Assembly (NCBI GenBank): GCA_907165135.1
Contig: OU015568.1
Span: 16,875,208 to 16,939,207, forward strand
Length of the DNA stretch: 64,000 bases
Reading direction: 5' to 3'
Source: Oikopleura dioica
Lineage: Eukaryota; Chordata; Appendicularia; Copelata; Oikopleuridae
The position numbers and the translations under genes were made by a program. The notes beneath the pieces are model-generated. The model was given only the letters and a program-made list of their open reading frames with translations, was not told the origin of the DNA and ran no database searches. This document shows positions 43,459 through 53,934 of the stretch, one piece after another; position 1 is the first letter of the stretch, and each line of letters begins with the position of its first letter.

Positions 43459-44460
43459 AAATAAGCCATTTTTAGCGCGAGTTACGTAACACTGAGATCA
43501 TCCCAAAGAGTGATATCCCGAATGTTCCCTCCGCTCGGGGCGTCGCGAAATCGAAATAACGGCTCCTTGTCCTTGGTCAATTTCTCCTAACAGTTGCACA
43601 AATTTCAAGTGGTACTTGCTCTTGGCCAAGTTTATCAATTTTTTCGGCATTTTAGAAACATCGTTGGATTCGTGGCTCAGTTAACTAGGTCGATTGTGAC
43701 GTAATTTGAGAATTCAGCATTACTTTTTAATAATTAGAAAGAGAGGATTTTTTCGTGGTCGGTCATAAATTTCAGTCATATTTGTAGCTGAGGTTATTTT
43801 CGTCAAATTTCAGAAATCGGAATTATTGACAGAGCTGGCTTGATTCCAAAAAATTGTCTAAATTTTAGACATTTTTGTTCAATTGTCAATTGACAATTGA
43901 CAATTGACAATTGCACAAAATTTGACATTTTCACGTAAAGTAGTCTATTTCATATAAGGTTAGAATTTGGCAGTTAGGTTGAAGAAGAACGAGCTATTGA
44001 ACTTGCAATTATACGGCTAGGAAGATTCAAGAGGCAGTGATAAATTATTTAAAAAATATTGGTCACCAAATGTCTATTTTTCTTTTGATTTACAAATACA
44101 AATTTTATAAGCTAGATATCTTATTATTACTAATAAAATATGAAATAGTGCATATAATTAATCGATCTATAGACTATAGTCTATAGTTGATAAGCTCACC
44201 CCAGTTTCCGGCCTCATGAAGTTCAAGGCTTCGAATTAGCACAGAAATAATGAAAAAGTATATATATAATATATATTTTTACTAATATCTTATATTAAAA
44301 TACAAGTATATTATAATATAATTTATATATATAAATAGATCATCATGTTCCATTTTATTCTTTTCAGTAAAACCTTTCTAAGTATAAAGCCTAAATAATA
44401 CTATATCAAGAAGGCTTTAACGTACAGTCGATCAAACTATTTGATGTTCTCATTCGCTCC
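43459..44460. other. IPO4-POLR1A intergenic region, likely promoter of the POLR1A unit
   Basis: 1 kb without coding signal. Holds a tandem palindromic repeat at 43880-43913, AT-rich DNA at 44260-44340 and a TCGGGGCGTCGCGAAA patch near 43535. Confidence 0.45.
43880..43913. repeat. Tandem TTGTCAATTGACAA palindromes
   Basis: Four overlapping copies of the word CAATTGTCAATTGACAATTG, each unit self-complementary. It lies about 430 nt upstream of the POLR1A start. Confidence 0.8.
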
Positions 44461-47162
44461 TTAGGAGGTCGCATTCTCGATCTTATTCCATTCTTCTTCA
44501 GACAAGCTCTTTTTGAAGTCAGGAGTCAAAGAAACGCCAGTTTCTCCAGAGGAAGCAAGAAGTCTTCCGATCGCGGTGAAGATGCTACTTTGGATGTTTT
44601 CGTCTTCGGATTTGACGAATCCCATGAAAATTGGCAGCAGCTCCTTGACGAAGCCTTCGGCAGATTTTGCTCCTAGTTTCTGGAACAAGTCCCCAATGAT
44701 GCGGATTACTGAGGCTTTTGAGCAGGCGTCGGGTTTTTGCAAATATTCAATTGCAGCGGGCAAAATGTCGGCTAAACCGTTATCGATCATGACCTGCGGG
44801 TCAACTCCTGCAGCTGCAAGGAGGAGAACACCACTGCCATCAAGTATATCTTGCTCGATTTCCTCGGCGTTGAAGAACTTTCCGTCGAAGAACTGGCCAT
44901 CAAGCTTGGCGTCATTATCATCTTCTTCATCTTCATTCTTCTCCTCTTCTGAAATAAAAGAGTGAGTTTTAACTTAAATCTAGTTCACCTACCAATCATG
45001 CAAGCCAGCTCTCCCTTCAATGCCATTCGAACAGTTTCCAAGATTCCTTTCGTATGAATTGGTTTCTTGAAAGCATCGAGGACCTCGTGAATTTCATTCA
45101 AAATTTGAAGGGCGCAATCGTGCTTAGCGTCAGTTCCAATTTTCTTAATACCGATGGAAACAGCATCAAATAGAGGCGTTTCGTTTCCAGACGTTTTCTG
45201 GATGACATGGCCCATGTGGATCATGGCGGCGCATGCGAATTTACTTATATCGCCGGTGTAAGAAGCGGTGACGTTCTTGCATTTCTCGAAGAGATCGGTG
45301 CTGGCGGCGGCGAGATGATCCGCAATTTTCTTGGCCATAAGGGTGAGAGCGTGGATAACAAACAACTTTTCTTCAAGGAAAAAGAAGTTCAAGTCGTTTT
45401 CCATGATGAATGCTGCGATCTCTTCATCGGCATGGGCGCAGGTGTCCTCGTTGTCTTCATCGACGCCCGCCATGTCAACATGTCGCCCCTTGAAGTATAG
45501 AGAGGTGGATGTGAGGGTTGTAGCTAGGCACTCGAGAATGCGAGGGACAGCATCAAGAAGGTCACGAGGGGAGTTCTTTAGGCACACAGTCGCGCAAGCC
45601 AGTTTCAGAGCCGCACGTCGCATCTCAGACTCATTTTCATGAAAAACAAGTTCTCTGGTTAGAGAAAGCGACTTCGCGGCGAATGGCACAAAAGCTTCTT
45701 GTGCTGCTGTAGCGACAGTAGCCATCGTGTCCAAAGCAGAAGCCTGCAGAGCATTCTCATCGGCGTCTTTGGAAACACCAGCAGCAGTCTCGGGCAAGAG
45801 CAATTCGAGCATCTGGACGGAATCTTCGAGATGTGGCGCGATAACGTCGTCAGGCATTTCCGCGATGAAAGTTGCAAGACACATGACAGCATGAGTAGCG
45901 GCTTGGCATTCCTGAGAGTTGCCCATTTGGATGAACCGTTTCAACGAGCTCATAAGAGATGGAAGAAGCTTCTCGATTTCATCTTCGACTCTTTCGTCTT
46001 CCACTGTGGAGAGAAAGCCAATGCAGTAAAACGCCTTCTCCAGTTGGTTGTGCTAGAAAAAGAGAGATCGGTCATTAATCAATCTGATAAAGGGTACCTT
46101 CACGAGATCCTCTGGAGATTTTTCCATCATTCCGATTGCCAATTCAAGAACTCCCGGGGCGAAATCAGCCATCTGCTCATGCATTTGCTCGGCAAATTGG
46201 CCCAGAGCGTAAAAAGCTGCTTTCTGAAGGGTTGGAGAGTCGGTTCGAAGGGCATCGCAAGCGAACTTTGATATGAATTCGGTGTGATCCCCAAGAGCAC
46301 CAGCGCATCCTTCACAGACATGAGCAAGAGCAGAAAGAGCTGCAAGTTTCTGACTAGCTTCGCCTATTCAAAAGAAATGTTGAAGATGAAGCAAGTTTTG
46401 GGCTTTACCTTCCGATGCACTGGTGGCAAAGTCCATCACAACGCTGGAAACTTCCGTATCCGGAAGCTTGTTCGAAATCGTATCCAGCAGGCGAAGTGAA
46501 AGAGATCGAGGAGACTCTTCTTCTTCTTCGTCAGTTTCGTCCGCTTCTGTTAGAATAGAGAAGCAAATATGCATAAGATCCTTGGTGATATTTAACTCCT
46601 CGATCACATCAGATTTGTTGAAGACTGCTTGAATCAGGAAATTTCCCGCGCAGCAACGAAGGGTAACATCTATTTATTAAATTTAGATACGGTAGTTCCT
46701 TGGCTTGGCAACCTGTGTAGAAAACCCGAGTCATGGCCTGAAAAAGGGTTAGGCGAACCGGGGTAGCGGCGAAGCTTGCTAGGCGGCTTTATATTTAAGC
46801 TTTTTCAGGCCCTGACTCAGGTTTTCTACACAGGTTGCCAGTACCAGATATATCCGAATCTTCCAAAAACACTTACCAGTTTCGGTTCTACCGAAAACCT
46901 TCGCAGAGAGACACTCGATGATATCCGCATCAAGCAGATTGGCCGGGCAATCAAGAGCCGCTTGGAAGACGTCAAATACCTCAATAGCGTCATCAGTTGC
47001 ATCGCCAGTTGCAGCGACGGATAAAACTGCAGCAACAGAGTTTTGCAAAATAGACTTGGCAGCGACTTCGTTTCCTTCCAGGACCGCTTTGCACAGCGAA
47101 CTCGGCGCGTTCTTATCGAAGCTGTTCGAGTTGAGTTCGACTTGCGATGTTTCACCCTTCAT
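44461..47162 (-). CDS. IPO4: Importin-4-like HEAT-repeat importin beta, N-terminally short
   Basis: Nuclear import receptor of the importin-beta family, carrying ribosomal proteins and histones in vertebrates. Five exons give about 785 residues of HEAT repeats, including an acidic insert (LTEADETDEEEEESPRSL), ALQASALDTMATVATAAQEA, NEDTCAHADEEIAAF and a C-terminus ending EEEWNKIENATS, aligning with human IPO4 from roughly residue 220 to the end. The first visible exon starts at a TTTTTCAG acceptor with ATG at 47162 (MKGETSQVELNS). The Ran-binding importin-N region expected before it is not found between here and the next gene. One intron holds a family-A MITE. Confidence 0.85.
46702..46842. 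mobile_element. Family-A MITE in an IPO4 intron
   Basis: CTTGGCAACCTGTGTAGAAA and TTTCTACACAGGTTGCCAG. The intron it sits in begins with a canonical GTAAGT donor. Confidence 0.9.
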
Positions 47163-47255
47163 CGTAATAAAAGCGTTCTTCAACTTTCTGAAAAATAATA
47201 ATTTTATCAGGATGATTAAAATCATTCAGAATCTTATCGCAAGATGCAGACTGTA

Positions 47256-47313
47256 AGCCAGATCATGAACTCCCTAATCTATCTCTTCATAAACCAAGTC
47301 GCACTCGGTTATT
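47256..47313 (-). pseudogene. Fragment similar to POLR1A exon 1
   Basis: TAAACCAAGTCGCACTCGGT is identical to 43316-43335 in POLR1A exon 1, and GATCATGAA further left matches 43260-43268. The two blocks are about 25 nt apart here and about 55 nt apart in the gene, so the copy has an internal deletion. It lies just upstream of the truncated IPO4 gene. Confidence 0.6.
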
Positions 47314-47529
47314 GTAAAAGTCTCTTATGCGTAGGCGAATTAAAAAACTTTGTGATGAAATTTGAACTCGTTGAATAAATAAACAATTTAAATTTTAAGT
47401 TATTATAAGGATTTCTTAGGAATCAAAGACAAAATGATTTTTACATTTAAACACTTATAAATATTCATGAATTAACTCGTTTATCGTATTATTTTAGATT
47501 GGATAACGTCACAATTTAATTCTGACCCA

Positions 47530-48135
47530 CAATCGTCAATGATACGTGAAAATCACTTTTGCGGAGCGATATTCTACCCCCATATTTCTTGTGCTCATTA
47601 GAAAGAGCAACTCCTAAGGAGTCAAATGGTATACGTTTGAGGGTCTGAGTCATCACATATGACGTCATAAGGACCATCCTTTGAAAAATGGTCATGTCCC
47701 CTGTATCTCCGAAAATTTTCAGAGATATATGGAGATTTTGGTATCGTTGGAAAGCCGGGCTCAAACTGCTATGAGCACAAGGTGTGCAAGAAAAATTTTG
47801 AGGAAAATTTTTTTCGGAGACAAAAACTTTTCGCCCAAATTTTTTTCGGAATTTTCTATTGCGCATCTGGTGCTCATAACCAGTTTGAGCTGAGCTTTCC
47901 AACGATACCAAAATCTCCATATATTTCTGAAAATTTTCGGAGATACAGGGGACATGACCTGACATTTTCAGGTACTTTAGGCACTAGAATTGGCGATTTT
48001 CCGTGGCTTCGAGACATAAATATTGTACCATTCGACTCCTCAGAAGCTGCGCTACAAAATGAGCCCAAAATATTGGGGTCCCGATTTTGCTCCGCAAAAG
48101 TCATTTTCATCTATCTCAATCGATCATTACAGTTT
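47530..48135. repeat. Long hairpin (foldback) element H3
   Basis: Arms of about 240 bp pair, for example CTTTTGCGGAGC with GCTCCGCAAAAG and GGAGATTTTGGTATCGTTGG with its complement near 47900. The arms contain GAGTCAAATGGTATACG. Open frames on both strands are mirror images produced by the arms. Confidence 0.85.
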
Positions 48136-48228
48136 GCAATTATCACGAAAAAGATGCTTCTTTTATATAAAAATAGAACTTTATTGATTAGTACAAAATA
48201 TATAATATCGCAAAAATCTTCGCAGGCG

Positions 48229-50615
48229 TTAAGAAGGCACAGTTTCTTGAGTGATGAAAATACTCGAATCGAGGGGCGGTTCATTGGTTGCGCGCGGCGT
48301 CTCGTTTTGGCTTTTCAAAAGTACGATTTCGGACAAAACTGATTTTCCTGATCCACTTCTGATGCTTGCCCCGCTTCTCACTTTTTCTGGCGGCATTCTG
48401 GAACGAGTTAGGGGTGATTGAAGAGCGGTTTTACCTGTGAGAGTGGAGAGGAGGCAAAGGCGGCTTGGACAACTTGATTTGCTCATTGTCGACTCCGTTC
48501 ATTTTTGCAAAGAGAAGACGAATTACTCGCTCCTTCTGCTCCCACGTCAGATCAGAAATGTCTGTGTTTGGAGGCACGTTGTTCCAGTCCGAAGCATAGG
48601 CAATGTCTTTTTGAACTGTATTTGTCGAGTTGTAACCGCCCTTCGAGAAAGTTTTCACCGGCGGCGCTGCTCCCTAAACTCAGTTTTTAAATCTGTTTAA
48701 TAAAAATTTATACGTCTAAATGACGTGACGGAGTATTGAAAATTCCTACAGAAAATTCCAAAATTAAGCTCTTACCCTGCCCGTAGCTGCTGCAGCCATT
48801 TGTGCGTGATACTGAGTCTTTGTCGATTTGACATAATTCTGTCTTGAGTCTTTGATCCTTTCCGCCACTTCGTCCAGGGCCTCGATGAAAAACCGCTCCA
48901 TTTCTGCTCGCTCGTCCACAACTTTCTTAGCGAGCGTTTTAACTCTTCTATATTCTAGCTCTTTTCGCTGTAGCTGAAGACTTAATCTCGCAATATCGGC
49001 CTAAATCAATAAAATTAGCGATTTTGAAATCAAGGAAGAGAACGGCACCTGATCTGAAGCTGATTGTTGGACAGATTTGTGGAGCACGAGCGCGCGCTCA
49101 TTCTTATTCTCGCGCTGCTGCTCCTTCAGCTGATTGTTAAGTGTCTTGATCTCGTGCATCAGATTGCGAATGTGGTCCTTGGCTTTCTGGTATTCGGCCA
49201 CTTTCTCGCGCGCTGTTAGATCACTAATTTCAAGCTCTTGGTTGATCGTCTTGATTTTTCGCTCGAGTTTCTTGTTCCGCTCGCGCAGTGCCTTGTTCTC
49301 GTCGATGTGGTAGTTCATCACCTCGGACATTGAAACATTGTCGCGGAAAACCTAAACGATCGAGCTAGAAGGGCGAAAGACAAGTAGAAACCCAGGAGAG
49401 CAACCTCAAGGCGCTATGAAGGGGCTAGGCTCGGCAACCTGAATATACCGCGATTGGCATTTCTGACTGACTGATTCTGATTTTCGAGTGAAACAGCTAA
49501 TCAACCAATTAAAATTTGACTCTAGTGTCTCTTCTTTGAGAGTTCCGTCAAACCAGTGACGCCTACGCAATCTACGTTACAAATCTCCTATGTTTTTAGC
49601 ATGGAGAATTGTAACGTCAATGTGCATCTTTCAAAAATCAGTCAGTCAGGACTGCCAATCGCGGTATAACCTGAGTCAGGGTCTGAAAGAGCAAAATGAA
49701 AAGCAGCGTAGCGGCTTTCTTTAGAAACGAAGAACCTGACTCAGGTTTTCTTCCCAGGCCCCATCACCATCGGATATTTCGCCATTTGGAGAAAGACTTA
49801 CTTTTCTAGTGGTTTCATCGAGGCCCGCAATGGCTTCTTTTTGAGCAAGTTCAGCGTACTGTGCAATTTTTTGACTAGCCTGAAATATTATTAAATTTTC
49901 TGAAAAGAAATTCGTTTATGACCTCATTTTCCATTTTCATTTTTTCGACAAAGAATTTATGCTCCATTTTTTGCTTATTTTTCGTGTTGAGAGTTCGCTG
50001 CTCCTCGAGCTCGTTGCGCATGTCTTTGATTTCCTCCATCAGCTGCGCCTTTTGCTTGCGGAACTCTTTGACTGCATGCAATTCGCGTTGGAGCAGCTCG
50101 ACTTGCTTCTCCTTTTCGGCAAGTTGGTCTTCCCACGTTTTGGTTTTCGCATTGTATGTCGACTCGATCTTTTCACGCTCCTTTTCTGTCTAAACCGATT
50201 TAAGAAAGAAGGCCTTCATTTGGCTGAACTTACGATTTGCTCGAGTTCGGAAATTCGTTTATTCAGTTCTCGAATATTTTTGAACTTGGCGATATCCTCG
50301 CGCTTCAGCAGCGAAATGATATCAATCGTGTCCCTTTCGGCCTGATACAGCGAGTTGGAGATCTTTTCGTTCTCTGCGGCTAGTTTTTGACAAGTTTCTC
50401 GGTAATCATCGCGCTAAAGGTAAAAATCGTCGTATATGCTCTTCTTGCTAAAAAGAAGTTACCTGGCGCGTGCAGAGCGAAAGATTTTGCTTGCAAAGAA
50501 GGGCATTTGTAATGGCATTTTGGAGTTCTTCGTCTCGATTGACCACTTTTTCTCTTTTTTGGCTCCTTTCTTTCCCTTCCCACCTTTTTTGCCTCCTTTT
50601 TGCCCTTTTTGCCAT
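48229..50615 (-). CDS. BBOF1: Basal body-orientation factor 1 (CCDC176)
   Basis: Coiled-coil basal-body protein needed for cilia alignment in vertebrate multiciliated cells. Eight exons join in phase to 536 residues, close to the human length: 50463-50616, 50234-50413, 49921-50189, 49802-49879, 49052-49351, 48780-49000, 48435-48675 and 48229-48397. A Lys-rich start (MAKRAKRRQKRWEGK) is followed by coiled coil with SLYQAERDTIDIISLLKRED, EAIAGLDETTRK and VSMSEVMNYHIDENKALRER, each with a counterpart in human BBOF1, then DLTWEQKERVIRLLFAKMNG near the C-terminus. ATG lies 1 nt after a CAATTTTAG acceptor. One intron is expanded by a MITE with a nested element. Confidence 0.88.
49429..49762. mobile_element. 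Family-A MITE in a BBOF1 intron, split by insertion
   Basis: Left end CTCGGCAACCTGA, then a 223-bp insertion, then ACCTGAGTCAGGGTCTGAAA, ending CTCAGGTTTTCTTCCCAGG. Confidence 0.85.
49445..49667. mobile_element. Nested element with ATACCGCGATTGGCA ends
   Basis: Inverted ends ATACCGCGATTGGCA and TGCCAATCGCGGTAT, with AACCTGAAT at the left (49436-49444) and AACCTGAGT at the right (49668-49676) as an imperfect 9-bp target duplication. Subterminal GACTGACTGATT words are also inverted. Confidence 0.8.
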
Positions 50616-50624
50616 TCTAAAATT
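50616..50624 (-). promoter_or_regulatory. Probable spliced-leader acceptor of BBOF1
   Basis: CAATTTTAG ends 1 nt before the start codon and about 190 nt after the SEC22-like stop on the same strand. Confidence 0.55.
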
Positions 50625-50807
50625 GATAAGAGGGTCAGATACAGCATTTGATTTGGTAGGAAGATGTTTAGATAGTAATAACTACAATTGTTTACAGAAA
50701 AGAGTATTTATACGGAAATTGGCAGGAAGACATTACAGAAGACATAATTTGTAAATAGATTAATATGAATAGGTAAAAACATTCGGATTTTGGGTGATAA
50801 AGTTTGG

Positions 50808-51804
50808 TCAAGTTGATTTGCGCTTGTCGGAATTGCGGAAGTGGATCTTGACCGTAGCATAAATATGAGATAAAATGAACATTCCGTTGGCCGACCAGTG
50901 CCGGTTGTCGAACTCGATCGCGCAGCAGAGCATCAGAAGTACGAAGATGAAAAAATTAAAGAGACGGCGGTAGGAGAACCAGAAGATCATCAACCACACC
51001 TAGTTTTTAACTCATCTCTCTATCTTCCGGCGCTAGAAATACCTGAATAAGACACAGTACAAGAGTGCCTTTGAAGGTCAAAATGTGGAGATGCTCTTCG
51101 GCGTCTGTGTGTCGCTCTAAGTTCCATCTCTTCCACTGATGCGTCGCTATTTGATGTCCACGGGCGAAGCTCAACGCTCCAGCAACAAGGGCTGAAATCA
51201 TCGCGAAGACATCATGTACTGTTGGCGGCGGTAAACGGACGATACAACTGGAGGCAGTTCTGAATAGGTATTCAAGCTAGAATCAACCCTTTCAGATGAT
51301 TTTTCCGCTTACCTTGACTGTTGAAATTTTGATTGAAGAAGTTCAGTGCCCCGTTTTTTGCCCATTTCGAGTTTGATTTCTTTCGGCTGAATAATTTGCG
51401 GCTTGTTTTGCGAAAGAAACGACTCGGACTGCTTGAGTTCTTCATTGGAAAACTGGAGCACCGCCTTGTTGAATTTTCTTCGTAGACTTTCGACGACTGC
51501 ATCAAAATCGATGAAGGCAAATGGTCTTTTGGGAACAATAATGAGCTGTTCTAGAGAGAGTCCTACCTCTGGGCGGCGATGACTTTGTTCGGCTCATAAT
51601 GGGAAGAAAAGCTGTCAATGACGAGCTTGAGAAAACAAAAGGCCTCCGTCTGACTGGTTCTAGAATCGATCAAAACAACCACTGCGATCTCGCCATCGAC
51701 TTGCCAGCAGAGGTTGTAGCCTCGATTGTGGGCGGTGCAGGTGTTCTTGAATTCTCGCAATCGGGTTGAAACACCCTTTGTCAGTCGCTTACAGTCGATC
51801 AAAG
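50808..51804 (-). CDS. SEC22A/SEC22C-like vesicle-trafficking protein (first exon not secured)
   Basis: ER membrane relative of the SNARE SEC22 with a longin domain and several C-terminal spans instead of a SNARE motif. The longin part shows GYNLCWQVDGEIAVVVLID, EAFCFLKLVIDSFSSHY and RPFAFIDFDAVVESLRRKFN, matching human SEC22C AMAFCFLE and RPYAFLEFDSIIQKV. Then come MISALVAGALSFARGHQI, LTFKGTLVLCLIQ and FNFFIFVLLMLCCAI membrane segments and a basic end (DKRKST). The recognised sequence starts at a TTGTCTAG acceptor at 51804; about 30 residues are missing. An ATG at 51981 (MDFCIY before GTAGTT) is a possible first exon. Confidence 0.8.
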
Positions 51805-52060
51805 CTAGACAAGAATTTTGAAGACATAAAAGAGAACATATTAATTTCTGGGAAATGCTTTACTTTTTCGGGGGAAGGCATCAAAAAAGCGATTTTGAGA
51901 AGACTTTTCTATAAGTGCTTGTATATAATTGCCATTGGAAATAATTGCAGATAACGAAACTACATAAATACAGAAGTCCATGATAGTTCCGACTCAATAG
52001 CTCTAATCTCAATAAAAAGCTGCAGATAGAAGCGCTTAACAATTTAAAAAGGCTCGTAAA

Positions 52061-52573
52061 ATGAAATACGAGAACTTTGACGTCGAAGAAGAAAATCCAT
52101 CGTTCTTCTGGCGAAATACAAAGACAAGACCAAAAAGAGCAGCAGCATTTATAAGCTTTTTGATCATTATTTCAGCTTCAGCTGGCATTTATGCTCATTT
52201 ACTAAATGCTTCGAAGAAAGAAAAGCTTTGTGGAAGTCAACCATGTCAAAATTCTGGACATTGTGTAAGACCGTCAATCCGGTCAACTTCACGGGATACC
52301 ATGGGAAATATCGCGCGACCAAGAACCGAAAAATATGAGCCACAACCTAGATGTTCCTGTCTTCCCGGCTTTCGTGGAGAATTTTGCGAAAAAACGCCCT
52401 GCACCGAAAATCTTTGTCAAAATGGCGGAACATGTACTCTCAGGCTTTCGAAATGGGGAACGAAGTCTTTAACTGTTTCTCATTGCCTATGCACCCCTGA
52501 CTTTTATGGCACATATTGCGACTATGCTGTTCTAGTAAATACTTCGGCTTCCTGTACAACTGTAATAGCTTGA
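52061..52573 (+). CDS. Type II membrane protein with two EGF-like domains
   Basis: A single 170-codon frame. An acidic cytosolic start (MKYENFDVEEENPSFF) and basic stop-transfer (RPKRAA) precede one membrane span (FISFLIIISASAGIYAHLL). Two EGF-like modules follow: CGSQPCQNSGHC ... CSCLPGFRGEFC and CTENLCQNGGTC ... CLCTPDFYGTYC, each with six Cys and the Gly/aromatic pattern. The tail is short (ASCTTVIA). It may be a cell-surface ligand or adhesion protein; I cannot assign orthology. It is transcribed away from the SEC22-like gene, with at most about 250 nt between them, so a shared promoter is possible. Confidence 0.8.
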   Translation: MKYENFDVEEENPSFFWRNTKTRPKRAAAFISFLIIISASAGIYAHLLNASKKEKLCGSQPCQNSGHCVRPSIRSTSRDTMGNIARPRTEKYEPQPRCSCLPGFRGEFCEKTPCTENLCQNGGTCTLRLSKWGTKSLTVSHCLCTPDFYGTYCDYAVLVNTSASCTTVIA

Positions 52574-53142
52574 GATCAAATTATATTGCAGATCTAATAA
52601 TCCTACCTTTATCCTGACTGTACTCAGTCGAAGCAGCAATCGGCAGCCCATCCGAAGCTCTGTACAACGAAACCGAAATTATCATAACCGGCGCGGAAAC
52701 ATCTGAAATTTTTTTTGCGTTAAAACAGTCAAAACTCAATTTTGATACACATTACATTGTGTCAAAATAAGAAAAAATCAGGCAGAAAATATTTAAAAGG
52801 GATTATATATATAATTTTCAAAAACGGCAGATTCATAGTAGGTAAACGTCTGGTAACAAAAAAAAACAGTATAATTTCTTAAAGCGAAAACTTTTTTGGT
52901 GAAACTTGTATTTTGTTTGGTGAATTTTTTAAAATATATTTTTTTTTCTAAAATCTCTTTCTAAACCAACACGGATTGAGCTGGGCAACGAGGAATTAAT
53001 GAAAATAGTAGAAAATTAAAATCGAATAGGCTATAAGTATTTTAATTCATTTTTTGATGATGCGAATAATTTATATTTTTCGAGTTATTGCACCTGTGAA
53101 TTGGCAGAGTTTTATTTAGTTGTATATTTCGGGCTGGAGGCT

Positions 53143-53857
53143 CAAAGCGACAAAGGCTTGCGACAAAATTTGCGTAGGCCTTTATTCAGCTGCTTATTGG
53201 TTGGTCCAGCGAATACAGACTTCTGATTGGCTACTTAGATTCCACAAAATTTGGTAACCGGTGAAAATAATTCGTTGGAACGAATAAAACAGGTTTTTTT
53301 TTATACTGACGCAAATTGGTGGAGCGTTTTTGAATACCTTCAACTCAACAAACCTGTTTAATTCGTTTTCCTAACGAATAATTCGTTACATACCGAATGA
53401 TTCGTTGTTTCCAACGAATGATTCGTTTTTTAAAACGAATAACTCGTTTGTTTTTGTTTTCAAGCCTGACCCTAACCCTAACCCATAAACCTAACCCTAA
53501 CCCTAACCTAGCATAATCACTACCTAACTGCTTAAATCAGGGTATATATGCGCTCCGCGCCTGATTTCAGAGATAAGCTCCTTTTTGAGTATGCTGTCTT
53601 TCTTTCAGCCGCGCCTGTAGTCAGTTTTTTTTGTAGTCAGAACCTAGCGGGAGGACAGCCTTTCGGTAACCCTAACGAATTATTCGTTAGGGCAACGAAT
53701 AATTCGTTGCAACGAATTATTTTCACCGGCGACGCAAAATTTGCCATATTTTCTGGAAATTATTAACTAACCAGAAGTCTGTATTTTGCGAACTGGGCAA
53801 TGGGCAGTCAAATAGACGCCTACGCAAATTTTGTCGCAAGATTTTTGTCGGGTTGTG
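53143..53857. mobile_element. Family-B MITE interrupted by another element
   Basis: Left half GCGACAAAATTTGCGTAGGC ... and right half GCCTACGCAAATTTTGTCGC, which would form a copy of about 240 bp if the inserted 53258-53729 block were removed. Confidence 0.7.
53258..53729. mobile_element. AACGAAT-rich element with telomere-like core
   Basis: Inverted ends CCGGTGAAAATAATTCGTT and AACGAATTATTTTCACCGG. Many internal AACGAAT/ATTCGTT words, and a CCCTAA tract of about 40 bp at 53469-53508. No convincing target duplication is seen. Confidence 0.7.
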
Positions 53858-53934
53858 TCTCAAGTCCGTTTTTTATGATAATAAGGTATCGAGGTTGATT
53901 TGGGGCTATGAATTCTAAAAGAACAAGTGTGATG

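Larger units (their letters stand above)
47163..48228. other. IPO4-BBOF1 interval: gene fragment and hairpin
   Basis: No complete gene. Contains the IPO4 acceptor at 47188, a degenerate piece of POLR1A exon 1 at 47256-47313, AT-rich DNA to 47520 and the H3 hairpin to about 48135. Confidence 0.6.
52574..53934. other. Intergenic interval made of AT-rich DNA and nested repeats
   Basis: 3' flanks of the EGF gene and of the FAM120-like gene. AT-rich to 53100, then a family-B element interrupted by an AACGAAT-rich element containing telomere-like repeats. Confidence 0.6.

Noticed and set aside
47516-48342. Several open frames of 150-186 codons on both strands
   Set aside because: They are mirror images created by the H3 hairpin arms; no coding bias or homology.
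50380-50614. Lys/Gly-rich start (KKGGKKGGKGKKG) for BBOF1
   Set aside because: It is a different phase; the phase starting ATG at 50615 runs without interruption into the conserved coiled coil and needs no extra intron.
53469-53508. A true chromosome end or assembly telomere
   Set aside because: The tract is about 40 bp, internal, flanked by unique and repeat DNA on both sides, and sits inside a mobile element.
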